A stretch of 64,000 nt of DNA from the NCBI RefSeq assembly GCF_003203515.1, contig NZ_BGNG01000002.1, forward strand, positions 124,001 to 188,000. Reading direction: 5' to 3'. Shown here in pieces: positions 29,483-38,040 of the stretch; position 1 is the stretch's first letter, and each line of letters begins with the position of its first letter. The notes beneath the pieces are model-generated. The model had not been told where the DNA came from. It did no database searches and was given only the letters and a program-made list of their open reading frames with translations. A program made the translations under genes and the position numbers. Source of the stretch: Glaciecola sp. KUL10. GTDB lineage: Bacteria; Pseudomonadota; Gammaproteobacteria; Enterobacterales; Alteromonadaceae.

Positions 29483-30661
29483 ATGAAAAAAGATAATAAA
29501 ACCTTAGCATTACTTTCAATCGCCGCGACTAATCTCATAGCGACACAATGTACTCAAGCTGTTGAGCTAGCAACAGATTTTCAGTTTGGCTATCGTCATC
29601 ATATGTATGATGAATCACCATTACCGAATTCGCTCGGAGACTCTACAGATCGCTATAACATCCGTGTCAATCAATTTTCACTGCTCGCACCTTTAACAGA
29701 CAGTTTTGATATGTCACTTAGCTACCAGCATGAGCGGATGTCTGGAGCATCTCCTTGGTTTACCATATCTGGGCCAGATGGCGAGGTGGTTCAAGTCATG
29801 AGTGGAGCAACAATAGAGGACGAACGCACTGATGCCTCGATCAATCTAAGATACAAACGTGATAATTTTCGTTATGGTATTGTTGCTGCCATCTCATCTG
29901 AAGATGATTATCTGTCTCGCCTTGTGGGCGTCGAAGTTGCCCGAGAGAGCGAAGATAAAAGAGGCACATTCTCTGTTTCGCTTGATGTGTCTAACGATGA
30001 TATTAATCCTGTCGACGCTGATTTATTTCTTACTCGCCCTGCCGTTGAGCAGACTAAGCGCTCAACATCTGCAGTCGTTTCCTACAGTTATGTGCTGAGC
30101 AAAAATACGTTGGCACAATTTTCAGCCGGATACATTTCGCGCGACGGTTACTTGTCCGATCCATACAAACTGGCGCTTGTGGATTTTAATTTAATTGGTG
30201 ATTCTAGACCTTCAAGTCGTTACGCAAAAACCTTGGCTAGTAGATTTCGCTACTTTTCAGATACGCTCAATGGCGCATTCCACGCGGATTACCGCTATTA
30301 TGATGATAGCTGGGATGTCGAATCGCATACATTCGATTTAGCGTGGTATCAAAATCTACCTTATGATTTTCAGTTGGTCCCCTCGATAAGGCACTACGCT
30401 CAGAAAGCTAGTTTTTTTTATGAAGTGTTTTATGAAAGTACAAGAGACGATGGTTTTTATTCGACCGACTATCGGTTATCTGAATATGGTGCAACAACAT
30501 ATGGTTTAAAATTATCAAAGCAATTCACTGGTTGGTCGTTTACCGTGAGCTTCGATAAATATGAAAGTGGCGGTGCTCACGGCCTTGCCAAATCTGATGT
30601 TGAAAACCCAGGTTTGCTCGATTTTGAACTTGTCCAACTAGGCGTTAATGCGACTTTTTAA
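29483..30661 (+). CDS. DUF3570 outer-membrane-type protein
   Basis: A 392-aa protein starting at ATG 29483, seven bases after the DUF4266 stop; frames further upstream overlap that gene and lack the signal. An N-terminal signal-like stretch (MKKDNKTLALLSIAATNLIA) is followed by a protein rich in alternating aromatic and polar strands, as in outer-membrane beta barrels, and it ends in a phenylalanine (LGVNATF), the usual barrel-assembly signal. The conserved MSGASPWFT motif of DUF3570 is at about residues 92-100. It probably anchors or exports the products of this operon at the outer membrane; that is inference from fold and neighbours. Confidence 0.83.
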   Translation: MKKDNKTLALLSIAATNLIATQCTQAVELATDFQFGYRHHMYDESPLPNSLGDSTDRYNIRVNQFSLLAPLTDSFDMSLSYQHERMSGASPWFTISGPDGEVVQVMSGATIEDERTDASINLRYKRDNFRYGIVAAISSEDDYLSRLVGVEVARESEDKRGTFSVSLDVSNDDINPVDADLFLTRPAVEQTKRSTSAVVSYSYVLSKNTLAQFSAGYISRDGYLSDPYKLALVDFNLIGDSRPSSRYAKTLASRFRYFSDTLNGAFHADYRYYDDSWDVESHTFDLAWYQNLPYDFQLVPSIRHYAQKASFFYEVFYESTRDDGFYSTDYRLSEYGATTYGLKLSKQFTGWSFTVSFDKYESGGAHGLAKSDVENPGLLDFELVQLGVNATF

Positions 30662-30667
30662 CAGCTA

Positions 30668-31555
30668 ATGGAATTATTTAGTGCTAAGTTCAAGGCTATG
30701 GGTAGCCCATGCGCTCTATTTCTGTATGCAGAAACCGCCTCCGCTATTAGTGTTGCTGAAAACAAAGTGATTGAGATGCTTGATGGTTGGGAAATGAAGT
30801 ACTCTCGTTATCAATCTGATAGTGCGCTGTCACAAATCAATCAACAGGCAGGAACATCGGCGAGATTCAGACTCGACGATGAGTTTTGGCAACTAGTTCA
30901 GTATGCCAACACCGCCTATGAAATAAGTGACGGTTTATTCGATATAACTTCTGGCGTGCTCAGAGAAGTTTGGCACCGAAACACTCAAGAAATTCCGTCG
31001 CAGCAAACAATAGAAGCGTGCTTAAAACGTATTGGCTGGGATAAGGTCGCAATGCAGAAAAAAAACTTTCACCTCCCGTTGCCAGGTATGCAGATTGACC
31101 TTGGTGGTATTGTCAAAGAGTTCGCTGCAGATGCCATTGCAAATCAATTACTAAACATGGGTTATACTTCCGGATTAATCGACTTAGGCGGAGATATCAC
31201 TGTACTGGGTGCCAAACCATCCGGAGAGCCTTGGAATATTGCTATTTCTCATCCTCAGGCGCCAGAGTCAGCGATTGCAACTATTCCGATGATTTCAGGA
31301 GGATTGGCATCAAGTGGTGACTATCAACGATTTATTGAAATTGATGGCGAAAGATACTGTCATATTGTGAATCCAAAAACCGGCTGGCCTACCAAGGGGT
31401 TAGCTGGCGTTAGTGTATTTACAGAACAATGTGTCGTGGCTGGAACACTATCAACGATTGCGATGCTAAAAGGCGCGGAAGGCCTATCTTGGCTAAGGCA
31501 ATTAGGTTGTCAGTTTGTTGCTATTGATGAAAGCATGAAGGTGCATACCTCCTAA
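30668..31555 (+). CDS. ApbE-family FAD:protein FMN transferase
   Basis: A 295-aa protein that should transfer FMN from FAD to a Thr/Ser of a target protein, using magnesium. Recognised stretches: MGSPC near residue 12, DLGGIVKEFAAD near 140, DLGGD near 172, SGDYQRF near 218 and YCHIVNPKTGWP near 236. Unlike many ApbE proteins, it shows no signal peptide or lipobox, so it may act in the cytoplasm or start further upstream. It is six bases after the DUF3570 gene and ends the operon. No classical flavinylation target (FMN_bind or NqrC-like) is visible in the window. Confidence 0.88.
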   Translation: MELFSAKFKAMGSPCALFLYAETASAISVAENKVIEMLDGWEMKYSRYQSDSALSQINQQAGTSARFRLDDEFWQLVQYANTAYEISDGLFDITSGVLREVWHRNTQEIPSQQTIEACLKRIGWDKVAMQKKNFHLPLPGMQIDLGGIVKEFAADAIANQLLNMGYTSGLIDLGGDITVLGAKPSGEPWNIAISHPQAPESAIATIPMISGGLASSGDYQRFIEIDGERYCHIVNPKTGWPTKGLAGVSVFTEQCVVAGTLSTIAMLKGAEGLSWLRQLGCQFVAIDESMKVHTS

Positions 31556-31710
31556 AAGTGCGCGCTACACTTACTTCTTTTTTCCACACTTACTCCTCTC
31601 ACTTTAGTTTGCATGATTGGTACGCGCTTTGCTGAAGTACAGTACCTGTAGACCAAAAAGCACTGCTGCGTCATAAAAATCATTTTCTTTGGCACTTTAG
31701 TCAATTAAAT

Positions 31711-31729
31711 GGCAAGGCTTTGCCGCTTT
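31711..31729 (+). terminator. Weak candidate terminator after apbE-like gene
   Basis: A short stem GGCAA/TTGCC with a four-base loop is followed by GC and five T. The stem is only 5 bp. It lies in the 212-base gap between the redox operon and mshI, where a transcript end would be expected; otherwise that gap shows no gene. Confidence 0.3.
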
Positions 31730-31767
31730 TTGAAATGCAAAATTATAGTTAGCTTCTCGGAAAATAT

Positions 31768-32742
31768 ATGCGTTTAAGCTTAAGGCAATACATATCTAAG
31801 AAATTTATGTCTTCTAAAAAAGCAAGTGTGGTTGGGCTTTCTTTGGGCTTGGAAGGTGTTTCGCTATGTGTATTACAACACAAAAAAGGTGAGTTTATTT
31901 GCGTTGAACAAACCGAATTTGGCTATCAAGATTGGGCAAAGGCGCTCACTGAATTTGTCAAAAGCTCTAAACTGACCTGGGCGAAGTGCTATCTAGCGCT
32001 GACCTCACATCATTATCAATTATTACATTTAGACAGACCTAATGTGCCTCAAGACGAAATCCTGAAAGCCCTAGAATGGCCTGTCAAAGAAATGCTCAAT
32101 GCTAACGAAAGTTATGTTTGCGACTACACCGAGTATCCAATGCAAGTCAGTGGGCAGAATAAAATTGCTGTGGCAGCAATGGCAAAAAATGAAGTTAAAA
32201 AGATTAGTGAAATTCTTTTTGCAGCTAAATTGGACTTACAAAGTATCAGTGTTGAAGAATTTGCGCTGGTGGCGCTCTTGCCTAATCAGAGCGACCCAAT
32301 TCTATCCCTTTCGCAAGAAAGTGGAGAGGAAATCATTTTAAATATTGTAAAAGACCAAAAATTATACTTTTCAAGAAGAATTAAGGGGTTTGAAAACTTA
32401 GGAAGTTATTCTATTCGAGAACTAGAAATGGGGCTTGTTGATAACCTATGCGTACAAATACAACGTTCTATGGACTTCTTTGAGAGTCAATTAAGGCAAG
32501 CGCCTGTTAGGCAAATTGTTATCAATCTGGATACTAGGTTACAAGCTGAAGTGGCGCGTCTCATTGAGAAAACGATGGATCTGAAGGTGGGGCATTTCGA
32601 ACCAGAATCTATGTCAGGGCAAGGAAACTCTGTTCAGCAAGCCAGTTTCACTGCTTTGGGCGCTGTGTTTGAATCCTATATTGATGATAAAAAAACGCTT
32701 AGTACCCCACGAGATAATGTGAATGCGGAGGGAAGCGTATGA
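31768..32742 (+). CDS. mshI: MSHA biogenesis protein MshI (PilM-like)
   Basis: A 324-aa protein of the PilM/actin-like type that opens the MSHA type IV pilus operon. It starts with a VVGLSLGLEGVSLCVLQ phosphate-loop-like strand pair and has a second segment near residues 165-190 typical of MshI. It probably sits on the cytoplasmic side and binds the N-terminus of the PilN-like protein encoded next, with which it overlaps (ATGA). ATG 31768 is assumed; ATG 31807 is also possible, and neither has a strong ribosome-binding site. In Vibrio and Shewanella mshH precedes mshI; here it is replaced by the redox operon. Confidence 0.85.
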   Translation: MRLSLRQYISKKFMSSKKASVVGLSLGLEGVSLCVLQHKKGEFICVEQTEFGYQDWAKALTEFVKSSKLTWAKCYLALTSHHYQLLHLDRPNVPQDEILKALEWPVKEMLNANESYVCDYTEYPMQVSGQNKIAVAAMAKNEVKKISEILFAAKLDLQSISVEEFALVALLPNQSDPILSLSQESGEEIILNIVKDQKLYFSRRIKGFENLGSYSIRELEMGLVDNLCVQIQRSMDFFESQLRQAPVRQIVINLDTRLQAEVARLIEKTMDLKVGHFEPESMSGQGNSVQQASFTALGAVFESYIDDKKTLSTPRDNVNAEGSV

Positions 32743-33326
32743 AAAGTTCAATGAACCTCTATCAAGCCGAGTTTAGACCTCATTTCATATGGATGACACT
32801 GAGTCATTTGATTTCTATCTGTTTGTTTATAACTGCTGTTGCAGCGATATGCGAATTTTGGCTACAACAAGAGCAGATTCAAGTCGAAAACCAGCTAAAG
32901 CAAAAACAGAGCACTTTGAATCAACAAAAGGCCATTCTCAATGAAATGACCAGTGCGTTGGCAATGCGTGTCGAAGATCCGAAGTTGATTGCAATGCTAG
33001 CGTCGCTTTCAAACGATATTCGTGGCAAGGAAGCATTATTGGCGAGGCTCGAAGAGTTGGCTCAACAACAAAGCCACAGTTTTTCAAAGATGCTAACGTC
33101 ACTTGCGAAGATCGACACTGACGATTTGTGGTTAACGCGAGTCCAAGTGGTCGATAATGATTTGAGCATGCAAGGGGTCATCGCAGAACCCAATGCACTG
33201 CCGCTTTGGATAAGAAGTTTGTCTGAAACTGAGTACTTCGCGAACCGTACTTTTAGAGAAGCCCAAATTAGTCGCGACAGTGAACAACTCGTGTTTAGCC
33301 TTGCAACCAAAAGCGAGGGAAACTAG
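32739..33326 (+). CDS. PilN-like MSHA biogenesis protein (MshI2-type)
   Basis: A 195-aa protein with a single membrane helix (about residues 20-41), a coiled coil (about 45-75, Gln/Lys-rich) and a small beta-alpha domain, the plan of PilN. It starts within the mshI stop codon, so the two are coupled. It should form the inner-membrane alignment complex with MshI and MshJ, linking the pilus motor to the secretin. Primary sequence is weakly conserved in this family, so the call rests on plan and position. Confidence 0.8.
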   Translation: MKSSMNLYQAEFRPHFIWMTLSHLISICLFITAVAAICEFWLQQEQIQVENQLKQKQSTLNQQKAILNEMTSALAMRVEDPKLIAMLASLSNDIRGKEALLARLEELAQQQSHSFSKMLTSLAKIDTDDLWLTRVQVVDNDLSMQGVIAEPNALPLWIRSLSETEYFANRTFREAQISRDSEQLVFSLATKSEGN

Positions 33327-33328
33327 CT

Positions 33329-33994
33329 ATGAAACTCAATATCAATCAAGGATTGTTTTATCTAAGTACCAAATTTGATTCTATTTCTTCACGTGAACGC
33401 AAGCTCGTATTTTGGGGCTTGCCCATCACGCTCATGGTCGTTTTTTTCTTGCAGTTTCTTGAACCAACTTATCAAGATATCCAGAGTAAGCAAAAACAAC
33501 TATTACAAACCACTAAACAAGTACTTGATACGCAGAACAGTATACAGAGCATAACGACTCAATTGAGTATCGATCCAAATGCAGAACTTAATACGCAGAT
33601 AGAGCGGGCAAGAAGTAGGATTGATGCTTTAGACCGTGTGTTCAATGAAGAGCTAAACCAATTAGTCCAACCCAGTTATATGCCAATTTTGTTGGAACAA
33701 ATGATAAATGAGGCAGACGGCTTGAAATTATTGAGCCTAAATTCGGTTGATCCCATCAAAATCTTTTCTTTGGATGAAAACAATACCAACGTCGCACTTT
33801 ATCAACATCGCATCAAGCTTGTGTTAGAAGGCAACTTTTTTGCGGTTCGTGATTTTTTAAGACAAACCGAAGAACTAGGCTGGCGTTTGTATTGGCCGCA
33901 GCTTGACTATGAGGTCAAAGCATATCCAAGCGCGCAAGTTAGCGTTGATCTTGCAACCTTGAGCACAAGCGAGGAGTTCATCAGTGTTCTCTAG
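33329..33994 (+). CDS. mshJ: MSHA biogenesis protein MshJ (PilO-like)
   Basis: A 221-aa protein with one membrane helix (about residues 28-45), a coiled coil (about 50-105) and a ferredoxin-like C-terminal domain, as in PilO. It starts two bases after the PilN-like gene and overlaps mshK by 11 bases. With its neighbours it forms the inner-membrane platform of the MSHA pilus. Confidence 0.85.
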   Translation: MKLNINQGLFYLSTKFDSISSRERKLVFWGLPITLMVVFFLQFLEPTYQDIQSKQKQLLQTTKQVLDTQNSIQSITTQLSIDPNAELNTQIERARSRIDALDRVFNEELNQLVQPSYMPILLEQMINEADGLKLLSLNSVDPIKIFSLDENNTNVALYQHRIKLVLEGNFFAVRDFLRQTEELGWRLYWPQLDYEVKAYPSAQVSVDLATLSTSEEFISVL

Positions 33995-34334
33995 AAAATT
34001 TCACACTGTTTTTTACTTATTTATTTATTTCTTTCAACCTTTTAGCAGTTTTGCCGCTAACTTAGAAAGAGATCCAACGCGCCCTAGCAATCAAAAGAGC
34101 GTCGTAAGCCCTAAACAGAATAAATCGCCGTTTTCTGTGACTGCAATCATGTCAAAAGGAGGAACGTCGGTTGCGATTGTTAACCAGCGTACTTTAGCGG
34201 TTGGCGATGAAATGGATGGTTGGTTGGTGACTGATATCCAAAAGGACTATGTACAAATGCGCTTAATAAACGCAAATGAAAATGGGTCAGAAATTAAATT
34301 TAGAGTGAGTGAGCGAGTGAATGTCAAAAATTAG
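33984..34334 (+). CDS. mshK: MSHA biogenesis protein MshK (PilP-like)
   Basis: A 116-aa exported protein: signal peptide (about 1-24), then RDPTRP (residues 29-34), the motif shared by MshK/PilP-type proteins, and a small beta domain. The start is GTG 33984, overlapping the mshJ stop; its stop overlaps the mshL start by 14 bases. It presumably connects the inner-membrane complex to the MshL secretin. Confidence 0.82.
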   Translation: MFSRKFHTVFYLFIYFFQPFSSFAANLERDPTRPSNQKSVVSPKQNKSPFSVTAIMSKGGTSVAIVNQRTLAVGDEMDGWLVTDIQKDYVQMRLINANENGSEIKFRVSERVNVKN

Positions 34335-36015
34335 GCTATCTATATATTTCGATGCAAAGTCAGGCGTATTCCTGCGCGTCTGTAGCCTGCTCGTATTTCT
34401 TTTTGGTTTAAATGCATGCGCAACAAAAGAAAAAAGCCATGTCGAAGCATCGTTGGCTGATGAGCTACTTTCACCTGCAGAAACGCAAGCTATTAATCAA
34501 GTTGAATCACTGGATTCCTTGCCGCAAGAAGTCGCGGATACTCTTTTGTCTTTGGGGGCAGGTGAACAGTCAAATTCACTATTTGGGGTGGAAAAGTATG
34601 ACATCAGTGCGCGCGACGTTGATGCGGTGAGTTTTTTCTCGAGCCTTGTGGACGATACCCCGTATTCAGTTGCCTTACACCCCGCGGTTCAAGGCAACAT
34701 TACACTAGACTTAAAGCAAGTTGAACTTGGACAAGTAATGAGTTTGGTGTCGGACCTATATGGGTTTCATATCGAGAAAATGGGCAACATTTTTAGAGTT
34801 TTCCCCGCTGGACTTCGCACAGAAACGTTTTCTGTTAATTATTTACTCATGCAACGCGACGGCAACACTCAAACGAGTATTATTTCGGGAGGCGTCTCAC
34901 AAAATGCCAATAGCAGCGGTGGTAATTTTGGTGGTCAAAATAACTTTAATGGCAATAATGGTGGTCAAATCGGTGGTGGCAACCAAAGCGGATTTAATAG
35001 CGGAACATCTATAACCACGCGAACAGAAACAAACTTTTGGGATGAGCTTCAAGAAAAACTAATGACTATGATTGGAGAGGCCGATGGTCGAGCGGTGATG
35101 GTTTCTCCTCAATCAGGTTTAGTCACTGTGCGTGCGTTGCCAGACGAAATTAAGTCGATAAAACGATTTTTGAATCACTCTGAGAAAAACCTACAGCGCC
35201 AAGTCGTCATCGAGGCTAGAATCCTTGAAGTCATTCTCAATGATGAATACCAACAGGGTATCAATTGGACACAAGTACTTGCCAATGCGGGAAGCACCGA
35301 CTTTCAGTTTGCAACGTCTGCGGGCGGATTTGGCAATGAAATTAGTGCTGCCCTCGGGGGTGTCACCAGCTTAAGTTTCTTAAATCAAGACTTTTCAGGT
35401 GTGGTTAATTTGCTCGAAACTCAGGGCAATATACAAGTACTTTCCAGTCCAAGAGTCACGGCAATTAATAACCAAAAGGCAGTGATCAAAGTAGGTGATG
35501 ACGAGTATTTTGTGACCGACATTTCAAGTCAAAATACCATCACAGCAAACAGTACCTCAGTGGTTCCAGACATTGAACTTACACCATTTTTCTCAGGGAT
35601 TGCATTAGACGTAACACCACAGATCGACGAAAACGGCAGTATCCTATTACACATACACCCCTCTGTGATAGAGACCCAAGAGCAAGAAAAAGTTGTTACC
35701 CTTAATCAAGAACAGATAGTCTTGCCATTAGCACAAAGTACCATTCGTGAATCAGATACGATTATTCGAGCAACTTCAGGCGAAATCGTGGTGATAGGCG
35801 GTTTAATGCAATCGGTTATCACTGATGAAAATTCACAAACTCCTTTATTGGGTGATATTCCTGTGCTGGGTAATTTATTTAAGAACAAGCGCAAACGCGA
35901 GACAAAAAAAGAACTCATTATCTTACTAAAACCCACCGTTGTTGGTCCGAATACTTGGAAACAACAAATGGAAGCCAGTCGCGCACAAATGGCTGACTGG
36001 TTATATGTGGAGTAA
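34321..36015 (+). CDS. mshL: MSHA secretin MshL
   Basis: A 564-aa outer-membrane secretin through which the pilus passes. A signal peptide with lipobox LNAC (about residues 30-33) suggests self-piloting. The order is: STN/N0-type domain (about 85-150), a Gly/Asn-rich linker (about 195-235), N-domain (about 240-285) and the secretin pore (about 295-550) with VIEARILEVIL, VLSSPRVTAINNQ and the closing TPLLGDIPVLGNLFKNK. The Gly/Asn linker is highly repetitive. Tight overlap with mshK and a two-base gap to mshM show a single operon. Confidence 0.95.
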   Translation: MSKIRLSIYFDAKSGVFLRVCSLLVFLFGLNACATKEKSHVEASLADELLSPAETQAINQVESLDSLPQEVADTLLSLGAGEQSNSLFGVEKYDISARDVDAVSFFSSLVDDTPYSVALHPAVQGNITLDLKQVELGQVMSLVSDLYGFHIEKMGNIFRVFPAGLRTETFSVNYLLMQRDGNTQTSIISGGVSQNANSSGGNFGGQNNFNGNNGGQIGGGNQSGFNSGTSITTRTETNFWDELQEKLMTMIGEADGRAVMVSPQSGLVTVRALPDEIKSIKRFLNHSEKNLQRQVVIEARILEVILNDEYQQGINWTQVLANAGSTDFQFATSAGGFGNEISAALGGVTSLSFLNQDFSGVVNLLETQGNIQVLSSPRVTAINNQKAVIKVGDDEYFVTDISSQNTITANSTSVVPDIELTPFFSGIALDVTPQIDENGSILLHIHPSVIETQEQEKVVTLNQEQIVLPLAQSTIRESDTIIRATSGEIVVIGGLMQSVITDENSQTPLLGDIPVLGNLFKNKRKRETKKELIILLKPTVVGPNTWKQQMEASRAQMADWLYVE

Positions 36016-36017
36016 CT

Positions 36018-36941
36018 ATGTACCTATATCATTTTGGCATCCGAGAACTTCCTTTTACCCTTACGCCTAATACCCAGTATTACTTTGGATTACCTAGTCA
36101 CAATGAGGCCATTGAAGTCCTTTCGACGGCCTTAATGACAGGTGAAGGATTTATCAAGGTAACCGGAGAGGTTGGTTCAGGTAAAACACTGATTTGCCGA
36201 AAATTGCTTAATGAGTTACCGGATGGTTTTGTTACTGCATATATTCCTAACCCTTACTTGTCACCGGCTGAATTGCGCAAGGCAGTGGCGGCAGAGTTAA
36301 AAGTTGACTTGCCAAGTAACCCTGATCAACAAGAATTTACCCAATGTATTCAAGCTAAGTTAATCGAGATCAGTAAGCAAAACAAAAATGCAGTCCTCAT
36401 TATAGATGAAGCGCAAGCGCTTCCTGAAGAGAGTATTGAGGCCTTGAGGTTAATGACGAACTTAGAAACGGAGTCTAAAAAGCTTTTACAAGTAGTGTTG
36501 TTTGGGCAACCAGAATTAGACCAAAAACTTGCAAAGCCAGAATTAAGACAGCTCAAACAACGCATTACCTTTTCTTACGCATTGAGTCTGATGAATGTTG
36601 ATCAGTGTTACCAGTATATCCAGCACCGTATTCATGTAGCGGGTTATCATCCTAAAGAATTATTTAGCATGAAATGCTGTCGTTTAATTAACAAGGCGAG
36701 TAAAGGGACGCCAAGGCTAGTAAACATACTATGCCACAAAGCTATGATGCTAGCCTATGGTGAAGGAGCCAAGAGAATTAGTAAAAAGCATGTAAAAGCT
36801 GCAATTGAAGATACTGAAGGCGCTTTTACAAAGCCTAATAACGACTGGTTTAGTTATGCGTGGTCTTTTGTCTCTTTAGGTGCATTTGTTGTTTTACTCT
36901 ATGCTTACCCGCTTGTCGCTGACTACGGATGGCTTTCATGA
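36018..36941 (+). CDS. mshM: MSHA AAA ATPase MshM (ExeA-like)
   Basis: A 307-aa ExeA/GspA-like ATPase. Walker A GEVGSGKT is at about residues 50-57 and Walker B VLIIDEAQ at about 125-132. The C-terminus carries a hydrophobic helix (about 275-300), so the ATPase is tethered to the inner membrane. ExeA-like proteins help place secretins across the cell wall, which fits its position after mshL. Its stop overlaps the mshN start (ATGA). Confidence 0.92.
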   Translation: MYLYHFGIRELPFTLTPNTQYYFGLPSHNEAIEVLSTALMTGEGFIKVTGEVGSGKTLICRKLLNELPDGFVTAYIPNPYLSPAELRKAVAAELKVDLPSNPDQQEFTQCIQAKLIEISKQNKNAVLIIDEAQALPEESIEALRLMTNLETESKKLLQVVLFGQPELDQKLAKPELRQLKQRITFSYALSLMNVDQCYQYIQHRIHVAGYHPKELFSMKCCRLINKASKGTPRLVNILCHKAMMLAYGEGAKRISKKHVKAAIEDTEGAFTKPNNDWFSYAWSFVSLGAFVVLLYAYPLVADYGWLS

Positions 36942-38038
36942 GCGTAGTCAATAAAATGCTGAGTGATCTTGAAAAACGCTCGCAGGCTACAAAGCCCAAT
37001 GCCAATTACGTACCAAGTGATACTGCTGACAATAACAGTAAAACGGTCAGCGTATTACTGGCTTTATTACTGGTGTTAGCAATCTTATTAGCTTGGTTAA
37101 TGATGCGTGAACAAGCTCCGATTGAAGTGAACTCCGGCACAACAATAAGCAAAATTACGGGAGTTGATAAAGACCCCCAACTTGACCAACAGACTAAGAA
37201 CGATAATGCCTCAGATGTTGCGCTTAAAGAACCACCAATGCTCAACGCAGCAAATCAAGCTAATGTTGATGTTGTGTTGGATGGTGAGAGTATAAAAGAA
37301 TTAGTGACTCGCTTAAGTGAATCGGTTGAAAAGCTTCAGGTCATTGAACAGAAGAACAACCCATTGCAAGTAGCTGAGATTAATCACGCTCCAAAAAAGC
37401 CGGATCCATTCAACGAGCCAGTGGAAAAAGCAGCTAAACCAACGATGTCAGTTGCAAGTAGTCAGTCGTCTGATTCAGTGATTGCATTACAACAAGAAGC
37501 AAATAGGCAATTGCAAGCTGGAGATAAAAGCGGCGCAAAAAAAAACCTGTCGCGCATCTTAGCAATCGAGCCTAGAGATCTAAATGCGCGTAAAAAGCTT
37601 GCCTCATTGCACTTTGGTGAAGGCAACACAGTAGCCGCGTCTGAACTGCTTCAACAAGGCATTGCTCTCTCGCCAAGCGATAGTGCCATACGCCTTATGT
37701 TAGCCAGACTATTGTTTCGTTCAGATAAGGCTGATGACTCCTTACAAGTGCTCAAAAAGCATCCTCGCAATGTCATTGCAGACGATGAATTATTGAGTTT
37801 TAGGGCCGCACTGGCTGAAAAGCAAGGTGATTATAGCCAAGCTATTTCAGACTACTCACAGCTCATTGAACGTCAAAAAACAAATGCGCGCTGGTGGCTT
37901 GGGCTCGCAGTTAGTCAAGACAAAAAAAGTTTAAGGCAAGCTGCAATATCGTCTTATCGCCAAGCCCAAACACTTAACCAGCTATCTGAGCAAGTATCTA
38001 CATTCGTTCAACAACGCCTTGCGGTGTTAGAGGGATAG
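36938..38038 (+). CDS. mshN: MSHA TPR protein MshN
   Basis: A 366-aa protein beginning MSVVNKMLSDLEKRS, the usual MshN start, followed by a membrane helix (about residues 35-53), an acidic linker and C-terminal TPR repeats (from about 185; ALQQEANRQLQAGDKSGAKK). I chose ATG 36938, overlapping the mshM stop as ATGA, rather than ATG 36929, since family members begin at this point. It probably supports pilus assembly as a periplasmic scaffold. Confidence 0.87.
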   Translation: MSVVNKMLSDLEKRSQATKPNANYVPSDTADNNSKTVSVLLALLLVLAILLAWLMMREQAPIEVNSGTTISKITGVDKDPQLDQQTKNDNASDVALKEPPMLNAANQANVDVVLDGESIKELVTRLSESVEKLQVIEQKNNPLQVAEINHAPKKPDPFNEPVEKAAKPTMSVASSQSSDSVIALQQEANRQLQAGDKSGAKKNLSRILAIEPRDLNARKKLASLHFGEGNTVAASELLQQGIALSPSDSAIRLMLARLLFRSDKADDSLQVLKKHPRNVIADDELLSFRAALAEKQGDYSQAISDYSQLIERQKTNARWWLGLAVSQDKKSLRQAAISSYRQAQTLNQLSEQVSTFVQQRLAVLEG

Positions 38039-38040
38039 TC

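Noticed and set aside
29411-29483. Upstream extension of the DUF3570 gene
   Set aside because: It would overlap the DUF4266 gene by 65 bases and hide the signal peptide that starts at 29483.
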